The notes below the pieces were generated by a model that was not told where the DNA came from, did no database searches, and saw only the letters and a program-made list of their open reading frames with translations. From the NCBI GenBank assembly GCA_009760855.2, contig WPIO01000009.1:8524001-8588000 (forward strand): a stretch of DNA of 64,000 bases, read 5' to 3'. Within the stretch, counting starts at the first letter, position 1; every line of letters begins with the position of its first letter. Below are positions 10,395-21,657 of the stretch, piece by piece. The position numbers were made by a program, and so were the translations under genes. This DNA is from Cristatella mucedo. Its lineage: Eukaryota > Bryozoa > Phylactolaemata > Cristatellidae.

Positions 10395-11150
10395 GATTTA
10401 TATTATCCGGCTGTAATTCCACAAAGTAACATGGAGTGAGTGTTGCGCTAGAGAGTTTTCTGTAGCACGTTTAAAGCCTAAGCGGCTTTCGGTGTGCATA
10501 TGATAGCCACCAGACTCTATGCCATGCAAGAAAGAGAATCTTCTTATGAAGCATAGCTGAGTCAGGAGGGCTGTCGATGAAATGAGCAGCACGGAAAGCT
10601 GGAATGGATGTGCCACAGTTGGCAGCAGGAGAGATCTCAATGCATAAGAGTTTTGGAAGTGAGTTTCACTGTCTAGGACCTGCAGAGCATAAACTTCTGT
10701 CGCCAGAAGTCTTGTGAAAAAATGAAGTGAAAGAATGAAACAGCCAATTTATTGTCTATGGCTGATCTGAGGGCATGAGGAGGCCGAAACTGATGCAGCA
10801 GTTCAGCTAGGTATGAAGGAACCCATAGAGGCGTGTCTTGAAGTTCAGCCTAAAATTTGCTGCTCGGAATCTGTCGATCAAAGGTAGCCATTACTGCTCA
10901 CTTTGCAAAGGAGGCCCGGCTGAACCTCTTGGACCAATCTTGCAGCCATATTTATTAGGAGCTGCCGAGGCCTAGTCTGTTTTTTTGGTAGCCCATCCAA
11001 AACTGTATTACAATAGTCCAGACAAGGCAGAAAGAACCAGGGTTAGATCATTAGTAGCCAGCCGCCTTGTAGATAGTCCCTAAACTGGCATCTGTCGATT
11101 AGGGGGAGTCGAGAGTCGGCAGCCTGCCTGTAAGTCCTTGCCTTTGGCAA
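10395..11150 (-). mobile_element. LINE-B copy, 3' end, minus strand
   Basis: Reverse match to LINE-B (35180-37620): a GCTGTAATTCCACAAAG tail, the AGCATAGCTGAGTCAGGAGG 3' region, the C-terminal coding end (GGACCTGCAGAGCATAAACT, GCAGTTCAGCTAGGTATGAA), then CCAAAACTGTATTACAATAG upstream. The frame is broken. The 5' limit near 11150 is approximate. Confidence 0.75.
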
Positions 11151-11227
11151 ACCTTCTGCGACAGGCCGCCACGTTGGAATGAGCAGGCATTTATGGCTAC
11201 TGTGCACTCGACAGTATACACTACATG

Positions 11228-11392
11228 TCGAGCTGGTTTTGCCTAGCAGTTATGGTGCTTGCCCCGACCAAGGTCAAGGTGATTGTATTTGATGACTTGA
11301 GGTCGTGGGCTCGAGCCTCTTGTCATATGTGGAGCGCCTGAATAGAGATTAAATTCTCATAGGGCGCTGTACTAATGAATTATCTATTTAAA
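11228..11392 (+). mobile_element. SINE-1 copy with a middle insertion
   Basis: The TGCTTGCCCCGACCAAGGT head is followed by about 20 extra bases. Then come GAGGTCGTGGGCTCGAGCC, AGCGCCTGAATAGAGATTAA and a GGGCGCTGTACTAATGAATT tail ending in ATTTA. Confidence 0.85.
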
Positions 11393-11938
11393 TCTAGCTA
11401 TCTTTTTTTTGCTCGTCTTGCTGTAGCCATTAGCAGCTGATTACTATGCCTTAGAAAAGATAATGAATAAGCACCACTGTGACCTGCTGCCTGCCTGGGT
11501 GGTACCTATTCTGTGCACCATAGCACGTCGAATCGCTGGTGCATCTGAAATACACACACTTGGAAAATACACAGATTGAAAGCTTTGCAGAAACCTGCAG
11601 ACGTCGAGGCCCATCCCGACTGATGGATGTAGTAGTAGCGGCAGAAGGGCTCTGTGCAGCAGCAGCAGCTTGGACTGCTGCTGCTGCTGCTGCTGCTGCC
11701 GCTGGTGCGCTGAGCTTGGCAGTGCTCACCAGGTTAACGTGTGAGTTGAGATCTGCTGCCTAGTGGCGAGCTTTTTTCCTAGCCGTTTTTTGAAGTGCCG
11801 TGCTACTAGGAGCTGTGCTGTAAAATTTGGTGAGGTCGGGCTCGGGAAAAAATCGCAGTATCATCGTTGTTTTGCGAGCAGCATCATCGGTGCCAGTGCC
11901 CTCGTCCTCGTCAGATGCAATGCCTTTGCTGCTTGCAG
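11393..11938. other. Intron sequence before the Cys-box exon
   Basis: Contains a CAG/CTG block (11660-11702: three CAG, then eight CTG units on the same strand, self-complementary). The frame from 11763 reads into the exon but is intronic up to 11938. No upstream OTU exon was found here. Confidence 0.5.
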
Positions 11939-12084
11939 GAACTGCCTCTTCAGGGCTCTGTCTGACCAGCTGACAGGGACAATCGCCAATCACCTCGTGT
12001 ATCGCGCTGCAGTCGTGGAGTTCATGAGGCGAAACCGAGCCGACTTTGAGCCGTTCGTCGAGGGTTCGTCGTTCGAAGAGCACC
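11939..12084 (+). CDS. OTUD3-like deubiquitinase, exon with catalytic Cys
   Basis: Internal coding exon of an OTU-family cysteine protease, which removes ubiquitin from proteins. It is bounded by a pyrimidine-rich acceptor ending TTGCAG at 11938 and a GTAAGT donor at 12085. One base completes a codon from the previous exon, then 48 codons follow and one base is left over. The translation starts NCLFRALSDQL, which is the Cys-box of OTU domains (usual form DGNCLFRAL; Cys codon 11943-11945), and continues through NHLVYR and RRNRADFEPFVEG to FEEH. This order and spacing match OTUD3 as I remember it (NCLFRALGDQL, DFEPFVED, FEKH). The preceding Asp-Gly of the box must come from an upstream exon that I could not find. 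A longer open frame from 11763 runs back through the intron and should not be used as the start. Confidence 0.9.
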
Positions 12085-12360
12085 GTAAGTAGTAAATGCC
12101 CCCCTTTTTTGTAGCAGCTACTCGCTTATCGTGGCTTGCGCAAAGAATGTGACTGCCGAGGAGGTGCTAGGAAGTTTCCGCAAATCGATCCCTCGATATT
12201 TTCCTGTGCTAGCAATGCACAGGTGTGCCATACAAATTAAATATAAAGTTATTATTTAAAAACGATTGCCGATCACTCGCTCAAGTTTTGCCCCAGGCGG
12301 CTCGAACAGGCTTATTGCACGGCATGCATCCACCGATGGAGAGATTAAAACGCATCATTT
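12085..12360. other. Intron sequence, nothing recognised
   Basis: Follows the GTAAGT donor of the Cys-box exon. I see no repeat or gene. Confidence 0.5.
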
Positions 12361-12447
12361 GCAATGGCAAGATTAAAATGGCAAGATTAAAGCAATTAAA
12401 TGGCAAGGTTAAATGACAATAAATGGCACTAAATAACAAGATCAAAG
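12361..12447 (+). repeat. Short degenerate minisatellite, about 14-bp unit
   Basis: AATGGCAAGATTAA-like units are repeated about six times with drift (GGCAAGATTAAA, GGCAAGGTTAAAT, GGCACTAAAT). Confidence 0.7.
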
Positions 12448-12583
12448 CGGACAAGTGGTGGAGTGAGTTGCCATCGGGTCACTAGCCCCTGCCACCAGCC
12501 CATCTATCGCCAACAGCAACGTCCTTGGCTGCAAAAGGTCCTTGCTGCATGGCTCACTGCCTGCCTACACCCGTGGATTATAA

Positions 12584-12587
12584 TATG

Positions 12588-12627
<40 letters not shown>
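12584..12627 (+). repeat. (TA)n(GA)n microsatellite at a SINE-1 tail
   Basis: About 11 TA units followed by about 9 GA units. They sit exactly where the reversed SINE-1 tail (normally AGAGAACTTAATCTCTATTC) should be. Confidence 0.85.
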
Positions 12628-12745
12628 CAGACAGATCTATTCAGGTGCTTCACATATGCCCCGGGGCTCTAGCCCACGACCTCGGCTAGACCTTGGTCGG
12701 GGCGAGCACCTTAACCGCTGGACTGAACCAGAGCGGCAGTCGAAT
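12628..12745 (-). mobile_element. SINE-1 copy, tail replaced by microsatellite
   Basis: CTATTCAGGTGCTTCACATA, TGCCCCGGGGCTCTAGCCCA, CCTTGGTCGGGGCGAGCACC and TTAACCGCTGGACTGAACCA are the reverse of the SINE-1 body and head. Confidence 0.85.
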
Positions 12746-13059
12746 AGCTGTGGTCGGTGATATATGGTGCACGTGCGAGTGAGTGTTCGTCTGAGCCAGT
12801 TGCCGTTTTAAGACGTCTGCCCCATGGTTGCTGGTGGCCTGCAAAGAAGTGCTCGAAAACTTTGCACCCAGGCACCCTGTGCCAGGCAGACTCACCATGC
12901 CGTGCATATCAGCAGAGCAGCAGCAGAGCTGCACTCCTGGAATATAAATCTGTGGCCAAGCCATTGCTCAGCCGCAAGAACCTGATAAGGGAACACTTCT
13001 TTCCCAGGGGAGGGGCGGAGGGAAGGGGCTGAACCTCGATCTTAACGGACTCAGCCCAT

Positions 13060-13514
13060 CTCGGTAATGTGGTGTATCTCCGTCTGTAACTCCACAAAGC
13101 CACAAAGACTACGTGGTTGTTACGCAGGAAAGTTTTGTATAGCCTACTCACAGCCTAAGCTGCTTTCGGTACGCATTCGGTAGCCAACAGACTTCATCTC
13201 ATGCAACAAAGAGAAAGTGCGTAGCATAGCTGAGTCAGAAGAGCAGTTAAGGTAGTGAGTAGCATGGAAGTAGCAGCTCAGAATGGCTGGAATGGATGCA
13301 CCATAGTCGGCAGCAGGAAAGTAGTTGTCGTTATATAAGAATTGATCACGTGAGTTCCATATTCTAGGACCTGCAGAGCAAAAGCTTCTATCGCCAACGG
13401 TCTTTCGGCTTAGGAATGGAACAGTTAATTTATTATCCATAGAGGTCTTTAGAGCATGGGGAGACTTAAACTGGTTCAGCAGTTCAGCTAGGTGTGAAGG
13501 AGCCAAGCCATGGC
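13060..13514 (-). mobile_element. LINE-B copy, 3' end, minus strand
   Basis: TAATGTGGTGTATCTCCGTC, GTAACTCCACAAAGCCAC and CTACGTGGTTGTTACGC form the 3' UTR. The C-terminal coding end is open for 120 codons (13144-13506) and reads SHLAELLNQFKSPHALKTSM, then VPFLSRKTVGDRSFCSAGPR. 5' truncated at 13514, where an opposite-strand LINE-A begins. Confidence 0.8.
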
Positions 13515-15108
13515 ATCAGCGAGTCCATCCGTAAGGTTAAAGTATCCCTGCTGTCCACCACTCAGTCACAGAAGAATACTAGCCCTCTTGACCTATTCCC
13601 ACTGTCGTACTTATGTGGTACATTGATCTGCTGCTGCCATGCATAACTAACATAACAACGATGTCCATTGCCTCGGGTCTTGTCTCTACATCTTTCAAAA
13701 AGCTGTTGGGACACTTACTAAGAAGGTAGTACTAGAAGATGAACGTTGATGAGGCAACACTAGAACACTAGAAGGAAACAATAAAGCAGTGTAACTTAGA
13801 CAACTTCTGTCCAGTCTGGTTACTGCCTTTCCTATCAAGTACGCTAGAACAAGTAGGGGTATACCGGCTGAACTCTTTTATTATATTGACACTTCAACTC
13901 TTTACATTGCTAGTAAGTTCCAGTCTGGCTGTAGAGCTAATCACTCCATAGTCAGCATTGCTTCGGGTGTACAACGACCTACTTAGGAATTCAGACATAG
14001 GTAGAGTATCTCTCCTTTCGACAGCTTTTGATACTATCGATCACCAAGTCCTTTTTGAACGCCTCTCATCTCGCCTGCGCATCACTGGCACTGCTCTGCA
14101 ATGGTACAGGTTCTATCTCCGTGGGAGACCCCAGAGTGTTGATATGAATGGACAAAGATCATCCGAGGTATCTCTGAATTATGGGGTACCTCAAGGCTCC
14201 TGCTAGGTCCGGTTCTTTTCACGGTTTATATTCTCCCTCTTGCCGATGTGATTGCCAAGTGCAATCTAGGCTTTCATTTCTATGCCGATGACTGATTTAG
14301 GTCCTCTACCAGTGGGATACTTCAGAAAGTTGATATCAACGGGCCGCACTCATCTGAAGAGCCTCTAGAATATGGCTTACCCCAGGAATCTGTGCAATCT
14401 TGATCAAATTATTTTGACATTTTATATTATCCTTTTGCTGATTTAATGACCAAGTACAATCTATGCTTGCATTTTTTACTCAAACTTTTGGGTCTGCTTA
14501 GACTGGGATACTACGTCCAAGTTTGTCACCTTTTGTAGCATCCTGCCTTTTCTTCTGTAGCGCATGCTTGTAAGTCTTCCGGTCTCTGCAATTAGGCACT
14601 TACAGTTAGTGAAAAACTCTGCAGCCAGATTTTTTCTGTCGTGAGCATTGCAGTTACCACGTTACACCACTTCTTGCCGATCTGCAGTGGCTCCTCATCC
14701 AGCAGCACGTCGACTTTAAGGTTTTGCAACTCATCTTTAGGTCCCTTTATTCTCTTGCTCCATCCTGACTCTCAGAACCGTTTCCCAATCAGGCTAGGCA
14801 TCACACCACCTGCTCGGCTCACTCAAGTCTTTTAGCTGTGCCTCGAACCAACTTCAAATCCTTCGGAGACCATGCCTGTAGGTCGTATGCTTTCAAAGCC
14901 TTTGTCTCGCTCCCGAGTGACGTTTTGACATACCTTGACTTTACGACATTAAAAAGAAGCTAAGCATGCACCCTTTCCTCACAGCATCTACTGGGTCCTT
15001 GTGAATAGTCATTGGTGTCTTTATGCATGCTGACACTGTGAATGTTGCCACTAACCACGATGACACACTTCCTTTGCAGCATATGTAAAGTGCCTGGAAA
15101 GAGATTTA
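13515..15108 (+). mobile_element. LINE-A copy, plus strand, decayed and partly duplicated
   Basis: Begins with pre-RT sequence (TSPLD-FPLS-like). It continues through RT palm (13958-14206 open: FDTIDHQVLFERLSSRLRIT, then VPQGS) and Y-ADD-region sequence ending CATTTCTATGCCGATGACTG. A second, more diverged piece then repeats the region before the ADD box (14300-14400). The C-terminal part and 3' UTR follow, ending in (ATA)n. Frames are broken; two overlapping insertions are likely. Confidence 0.75.
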
Positions 15109-15752
15109 TAATAATAATAATAATAATTCACTTGATAAAGCGCCCTCAGAGAACTTAATCTCTCTCTAGGTGCCTTACATTTGCTGTAAAGTGAAATGCA
15201 ATTGAATGGTAAGTAAAATCATGCTTGAAAAACAAACGAAATGAATAATATGGTTAGGGATGACATGCACAGGGTCAGCATGCAAATGTGGTTAGTGGCA
15301 GCATGCACAGTGTCAGCACGCATAAGCACATCAAGGACGAATCACAGAGACCCACTAAGTGCTGTCCTAAATAGTTGTGTTTTTAGGTTCCTTTTAAATG
15401 TGGTCAGGTCAGGGGATGTTCTGACGCAGGTCGGGAGGGAGTTCCAGGCTTTGGGAGCATATGAACTAAATGCACGGTCTCCAAAGGATTTAAGGTTTGT
15501 ATGAGGTATTTCTAGACTGTTGGATTCCGAAAAGCGGGTGGCACGATGCTTGGCCTGATGGGGTAGTATATCTGACAGATAGGCTGGAGCCATAGAATGA
15601 AGGGACCTAAAAGTGAGTGACAAAACCTTGAAGTCAATCCGTTGCTTGACTGGTAGCTAGTGCAGGTCGGCGAGAAGTGGAGTAATGTGGCAACTGCGGC
15701 GCTCACGACAGACAAGCCTAGCTGCAGAGTTTTGCACCAGCTGCAATATTAG
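15109..15752 (-). mobile_element. LINE-A copy, minus strand, tail-to-tail with its neighbour
   Basis: Starts in the same ATA repeat where the plus copy ends. Then come TCACTTGATAAAGCGCCCTC, the 3' UTR and the C-terminal coding end (15342-15623 open for 93 codons: SFGDRAFSSYAPKAWNSLPT). 5' truncated at about 15752, and better preserved than its partner. Confidence 0.85.
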
Positions 15753-16500
15753 TTCACTGAAGGCACTATACACATGGGTTGTTATTTTTGTTCTTAAGAT
15801 GTACTGCTCACACTGTAATCATCCGAATAGGTGTAAATCTGACTAGCCGTACCTCGATATGTATGGAACCACTGTAGCGTAGCAGCCTCTGCAAGATGCA
15901 TTCCTTCACCAAGCCAAGGGGCCCCCCACCCCCACCCCCGCCTAGGGGGGCAGCTGCGTGAGCCCGGGCAGCCATGTACAACTTTATGACTTGCCGTGCT
16001 GGGTGCAATGCAGGCATGCATAACACATGCACACCAGTAGCTTTTTGTGCGAATGCAAGGAGTGACTGATCGCTCCAGGTAGCATGCTTGAACGCATGCA
16101 GAAAGCACCGGCAAACGCCAATACACAGGCAGCTTAATTTTGTGCACTTGCGATAGTACTTAGCCGTCCGACTAGGGGACAACCGGAGCCACAGCAGGAA
16201 ACGTCTCGGTAGTAGGAACGTCTTCCTTGGATTGCCACCTCGCGAGCACATCCACGAATGCCCACGCACACCCACAAACGCACACAAATAGCCACCCAAT
16301 GACACACTCACGCACTCACCCGCCCACCCGTGTGCACATTCGGACACATACATACACGAATAGGTATGCATGTATATGGGCTCATCTGCACTTATACGTG
16401 GTTGCATTTCCAATCGCCTCTGAAGTAGATGTTTTGTTGTTGCAGCAGCTTACTGCTACATTACGATGGGACAGGTGTTATACTTTCAATTCATAGTGAA
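15753..16500. other. Mostly unrecognised; CA-rich stretch
   Basis: 15753-15792 resembles a SINE-1/LINE-A tail in plus orientation (GTTCACTGAAGGCACTATAC). 16255-16350 is CACA-rich and low in complexity, and explains the His/Thr-rich frames. Nothing else was found. Confidence 0.45.
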
Positions 16501-16511
16501 GTGTAGGCAGA

Positions 16512-16712
<201 letters not shown>

Positions 16713-16854
16713 AAGGGAGGGATCAACTTGGTATTTCGCTTTGCCAAATGCTAGAGTCGAGATTACACAGGGTCTCTCTTCATCCACAGTTTGTCATTTG
16801 CAGGCTAGATACGTTTCAGTATTTGAACGAACAGAAAATGGAAGAACATTATAA

Positions 16855-16944
16855 TAACAATTAGAATACATTTGTGTAGCTCCCTCGGAGAACTGAATCT
16901 CTTTCTTGGTGCTTTACAGATACTGTAAAGAAAGCATGAATGCT
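16855..16944 (-). mobile_element. LINE-A tail fragment, inverted to its neighbour
   Basis: AATACATTTGTGTAGCTCCC, GGAGAACTGAATCTCTTTCT and TACTGTAAAGAAAGCATGAA form the last ~90 bp of LINE-A in reverse. It abuts a plus-strand copy at 16945. Confidence 0.75.
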
Positions 16945-17300
16945 CATATGCTCCCAAAGCCTGGAACTCACTCCCGACTTCTGTCACGATATCCCCTGAC
17001 TTGACCACATTTAAAAAGAAATTAAAAATGCATCTATTTACGACAGCATTTAGTGGGTTCCTGTGATTAGTCCTTTATTTGCTTATGCATGCTGACACCA
17101 TTGCATGCTGCCACTAACCACACTTGCATGCTGACCCGGTGCATGTCACCCCTAACCATGTTCTTCATGTTGTTTATCAAGCATGATAACCACTCACCAT
17201 TCACTCGCTTTTCCCTTTGCAGCAAATGTAAAGGGCCTAGAAAGAGATTGAGTTCTCTGATGGCACTTTATCAAGTGTATCGTTATTGTTATTATTAATA
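16945..17300 (+). mobile_element. LINE-A 3' end, plus strand
   Basis: Starts in the C-terminal coding region (ATGCTCCCAAAGCCTGGAAC). It continues through the ORF end (TTTAGTGGGTTCCTGTGA), the full 3' UTR with CACTAACCACACTTGCATGC, and the tail GAAAGAGATTGAGTTCTCTG, then TTATTG repeats. Confidence 0.9.
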
Positions 17301-18892
17301 ATATGAAAATTCGCAATATCATTAAGCATGACATTGTTAGATGTGACAAGCATGGACATCTGTCCACTGCAGGATGCTCGGGCTAAGTGCCACAACTTCC
17401 GGAAAAGCTTCGATTTTATTGTTGACAAGAATTTACCAATGTCCTAAACCGAAAAATTCAAATGGCATTCTGACCAGTTTTGGTGGTGACCTTTTCTCAC
17501 TTTTATTTTAAACTTTTTTTAAATTTTTTTGAAAAACTTTTTCTTTTTTTTTCTTTATTTGGTCTCTGCCCGCGTCCCATAATTTTAAGCATCTATCGAG
17601 ATGCATAATTCTCAGCTGTGACCTTAGACTGGGGTGAACATTCAGTTAGCTGTGTAGGATTAGTAGTTAGTGTCCTAGCTTGCTCCGGTGGATTTTGTCT
17701 AGCTGTCAAGAAAAACATCGACATATTAGTAGCAGTCGCTAACTTGTTTAACATGCAAGTCTGCGAGGTTGCAGCAGGTTTGACGAGGTCTCCCTAAGAC
17801 TGTCCTGGGAATGTGGAACCGTATTCACCGCTTCTTTTGTGAAACAGATGAACAAATTAGAGCACGAGCTCTATGATATTTGGTAGGGTTAAGTGCTACT
17901 ATGCTTTGCTCTCGTGTCTGATCTCCCACAGCATGGAGTAAGAGCAGTTAATAATTTCTCCTTTTAATCCACTGGCAGATTGAATAGCTTGCTAATCTCC
18001 TTCATATTAAATCCATCCCAGCCTGTTTGCCCTGACTTTACTTTCACTAGTAATAATTCTGTACATTCTCCTTAGCATTCCTCTTTAGCATTAGTCATGC
18101 TCTCTTGGCCTTTTCACTCAAGCACCGATGATGTAGCACTTTAAGATTAGCATGTTGCATGGTGACCTGGCAAAAGGATTAACAAGTTTCTCCATAAGCT
18201 TCATTGGGTGAGAGAGAGAACCCTTTATTAGATTTACGGGGCTAAATCCAGCACCTAATTAGTGAAGAGTTCAAGGAAAAATTAATTAAAAGCAAGAAAT
18301 AATATTAACTGCCATGAGGCAGGTGAGTGCATAATTGTCATTATTTTGATATCGAAATCAGTGCTGAGAGGTTGTTGGTATGCAATATATGGCCCCCGTT
18401 ATGTGTCCTGGAACAAAATGTACTAAACAAAGTATGTTCGACGGTGAAGGAAAGTACGCAAGAAAAGAAACACCGATAAGTAGCAAGAAAAGATGGTAGG
18501 AAAGGAAGTGCCAGAGTCAGCTTCGGGAGAACAATCAGCCGGACAGCACCGTACTGCACACGTGCATATGTGGTGAAGTTTCATTGTTAGAGATCGGCAT
18601 AACTAGGGCGTCTGTTTCTTACAAGCCTTCACGTAAAAGAAAAGGATGGGCTAATTGACCATTCCGAAGGGAAATTAGTCTTTGTATCTTTGTAGAGTCA
18701 CGGACAGAGTTAGGTACAAAGAGATGGGCCCCAGTGAGTAGTCGTTCAGCCAGTGCCATCGCGGTCACCGTGGATTCCTCCGAGCTTTCTTGTGTGAGCG
18801 CTCGCCACCGGTCTCTCAAGATATGGCAAACGCCTGTCCTTGGCATCTACGATCCTTTCTCTTAGAGAGTTGAGTCTGAGTTCTATATACAA

Positions 18893-18893
<1 letters not shown>
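17301..18893. other. No recognisable feature
   Basis: 1.6 kb of intron sequence with a T-rich stretch near 17490-17560. I found no gene or element. Confidence 0.4.
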
Positions 18894-18947
<54 letters not shown>

Positions 18948-18960
18948 CACACACACACAC
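18894..18960 (+). repeat. (AC)n microsatellite
   Basis: About 33 AC units with one G substitution near 18941. It precedes a (GT)n on the same strand. Confidence 0.97.
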
Positions 18961-18983
18961 ATGCATCTACATATATGCCGAAT

Positions 18984-19015
18984 GTGTGTGTGTGTGTGCA
19001 CGTGTGTGTGTGTGC

Positions 19016-19054
<39 letters not shown>

Positions 19055-19086
19055 TGTGTGTGGTGTGTGTGTGCGCGCGCGTGTGT

Positions 19087-19121
<35 letters not shown>
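18984..19121 (+). repeat. (GT)n microsatellite with GCGCGC interruptions
   Basis: Imperfect GT tract of about 138 bp with CGCGCG and GTGGTG interruptions. It is complementary to the upstream (AC)n, so the pair forms an inverted repeat around a 23-bp spacer. A 287-codon frame spanning both is low-complexity plus chance. Confidence 0.97.
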
Positions 19122-19122
<1 letters not shown>

Positions 19123-19720
19123 TCTTTGCGATATGTTTGCCATTCGTGCACGGTCGTGGCCTGCCGGTGGGGATCCACTTTCTGCCTCTTTTTGTACGCC
19201 ACCTTTCTGTCGGCTGGTGTCAGTTACTTAATCTCATGCTGCATCTGATCACTTGCCTACCGGAGATCATTTTTCTGCCCTTGACTGGTGTCACCGCTTG
19301 GGAGGATGAGAAGAAAGGAACTTCTTGGCATGTGCTCCTTAGCATATGTGGGTATAACAGCAACCCTGGAGCCGGTGTTGCATCAGGATCAGCGAGATCT
19401 GCAGTCTGTGTCATGCAGGTGCGGCTCGCTGAGCTTGCCATAAGCCGACCTTGTTTTCTCTTATTGACGTTGGTTACACTCGTTTCCAACGAGGAAAAGA
19501 AATGGCATGGTGGTATGCGCTGTCAGGCGCAGCACCTGTGTGGAGCGGCTTCTCTCGTAATTCGAGATCCAGCAGTTGATGGAGCTAGCTGGACTGAGGG
19601 TTGGATAGCAGGTGGCACGTTCACGACTGCCAGTCAATTCACAATTTGCGTTGCCATAGTTGGCTGCCCACATTGCCAATGTGCATACAGAGGCACTTTT
19701 TGAAATCCGGCATGGGTATG

Positions 19721-21294
19721 TACACTCGCTTGCTTAAATATCGGCAAGGCCACCTAAAATGGCCACTGGACCTCAAAAGTTTTTATTCTGATGTGAACAA
19801 CTTTACTTCGACCTGCTGTAATTACGAGTAGTATATAAAATAAGCTTACATAACATGTAAGCACGTTTTTATTAGGAGTTTATTAATATTGAGAGCTAAT
19901 CAGTTATACCACTGTGATAATCAATAACCTGTCGGAGTCACTCCGGCATAGACCGAACTAAGTCTTCTCAGACGTCTTTGCCGATCGGTGTCCAATTGTC
20001 CGGCAAACTTAAGAAAAGCGATTCTGTAGATGTGCTACAACCCACCTGAGCTCTGGGCCTTCTATCCATCTTACCCCAGAGCCGCTCAATGAGATTCACG
20101 TCTAAAGATTGACTGGGCCATGCTCTTAGCATAATGGCCCTAAACTTGACTCCACAGTATAGCAGAACAAATATTGAATGCCCTTAGCCGCATGCTTGGG
20201 CTCCTTGCCATGTTTGAAATGAATGCTATCTCAACGACGGTACATTGAAATAGTTACCACAACGTTCTGGGATAGTTCTAAATAAACGTCTGGCCTCGTG
20301 ATGCCATGTATCCACTATGGAAGCAGTTCCAAATCATGACCGCTTTGCCACCAAATTTAAGTGGTCTTAATTCAATTATCATTGAAACCTTCGTTGGAAC
20401 AACGATGCACGTACTGCATACGTTTGCAATTACCAAAAATGGCAAATTGACTCCATCAAATTGAATTCATCACATTCGATTTTGTGTTTGTGGTTACTCT
20501 CTGTGCTCTCTCTCTGTGCTCTCTCTCTGTGCTCTCTCCCTCTCTCTCTCTCTCCCTCTCTCCCTCCGTAGCCTGCTTCAAATGACCTATTTTATGCTTG
20601 ATGGGCAGAAGTCGCTTGCTTTTTTTGTTCCCAGCAAACGTACCTTGTTCATCTAGTTGATGCCCAATCGCATCCCTACCAACTAGCTTCCCAGTAGCAT
20701 CCGGAAGGTTTTGAGCATGAACCCTCACAGCGGTGGCCTAACCCTTTAGTTTTATCGGTATGTCTTTGTTGCTTAGTGACACATGTGCAGCCGGGCTTTT
20801 GCGTCATTGGTCATATCGGTCGTAGCTATCTTCTTTGGGTTGTACCTCACCGATGTCTCGCCAATCTGCAATTGTATGGCAATTGCAACATTGCTAAGTC
20901 CCTTTTGGTGCAAAGCCCACATTTGATCCTTCTAAGGCAGTCAAGTAGATGGTCTTAGGCGCGACAATTGGTGACGTGATTGATGATAGAGTGAGGCTAG
21001 GAAATGAGAGCCATGCCGGTGCACTATTGTTTTTGTGGTACTGCGAATGTCTGAGTACCTCGGCAAACGAGCAATGCAGTGGTTTTGAAGGTGCTGTAAA
21101 ATGGGGAATCTAAGGCCGAATATGCTTTTTTCGTATTTTTCTGCTGTGGAAACTGGTTTATGAATGTGCCATCGTGTAAGGCATTATGTTAATTGGGTGC
21201 ATTCATTCTTTGTGCTTCAGTCTAATGTTTCATGGTCGAATGGGTACTACTCATCATAAACAAGGGGTTGCCGATACTTTTTGGCTCGAGTGTA
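19721..21294 (-). mobile_element. Tc1/mariner-like transposon, copy 1 (full length, dead)
   Basis: Ends are imperfect inverted repeats of about 30 bp (CACTCG near both tips and TATCGGCAA inside), with TA at both tips as expected for a TA target duplication. Length 1.57 kb fits Tc1-like elements. The minus strand carries transposase remnants: a CDEFNLMES-like stretch, then KFGGKAVMIWNCFHSG (second catalytic region), then AWPSQSLDVNLIERLW, the classic WP-QSPDLNPIE-W signature before the third acidic residue. Stops and frameshifts are many. A CT-rich run (20498-20570) interrupts it. Confidence 0.8.
20498..20570 (+). repeat. CT-rich tandem (CTCTCTCTGTG units)
   Basis: CTCTCTCTGTGCT occurs about three times, then simple CT/CCCT. 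It lies inside Tc1 copy 1. Confidence 0.9.
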
Positions 21295-21657
21295 TTTCAG
21301 TGGAAGTGCTCCTATACACGATACCTTTTCCCAGAATTTGACAGTTGGCTGCAGGCATTTGGATGAACAAGCCTTACCGAGTCACCGGCAGACGTAAAGC
21401 CTTCTTTTGCAGTTCGAAAAGAACAGGAATTTGCTTTTGTAGCTCCGTGCAACTCTACCTCAAGCTTCCGAAGTCCAGTGAACCCCGAGCCTTAGCCCAC
21501 TGTAAACAGCTTACTATATTCTTTACGCACAGAGGTGGTTTTCTCTTAGCGACTCGAGCATGCAGACCACCTTCACCCAATCGCCTTCTGGAGCTTGATG
21601 TTGCTGCTAGCTAGCTTTTCAAACGATACTTGAAGACTTTTAGCATTAGCGTTTGGA
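21295..21657. other. No recognisable feature
   Basis: Unique-looking sequence. The 89-codon plus frame is not recognised. Confidence 0.4.

Noticed and set aside
11763..12092. A 109-codon frame as a complete small OTU gene
   Set aside because: OTU similarity begins only at 11939, right after a good acceptor. The upstream residues look like intron translation, and the frame stops just past a GTAAGT donor.
18840..19703. 287-codon plus frame
   Set aside because: More than a third is Thr/His and Cys/Val translation of (AC)n/(GT)n; the rest lacks any motif.
20456..20728. Minus-strand 90-codon frame as intact Tc1 DNA-binding domain
   Set aside because: It lies in the Tc1 copy but is dominated by the CT-rich tandem. 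Transposase motifs are scattered over several frames, so the copy is dead.
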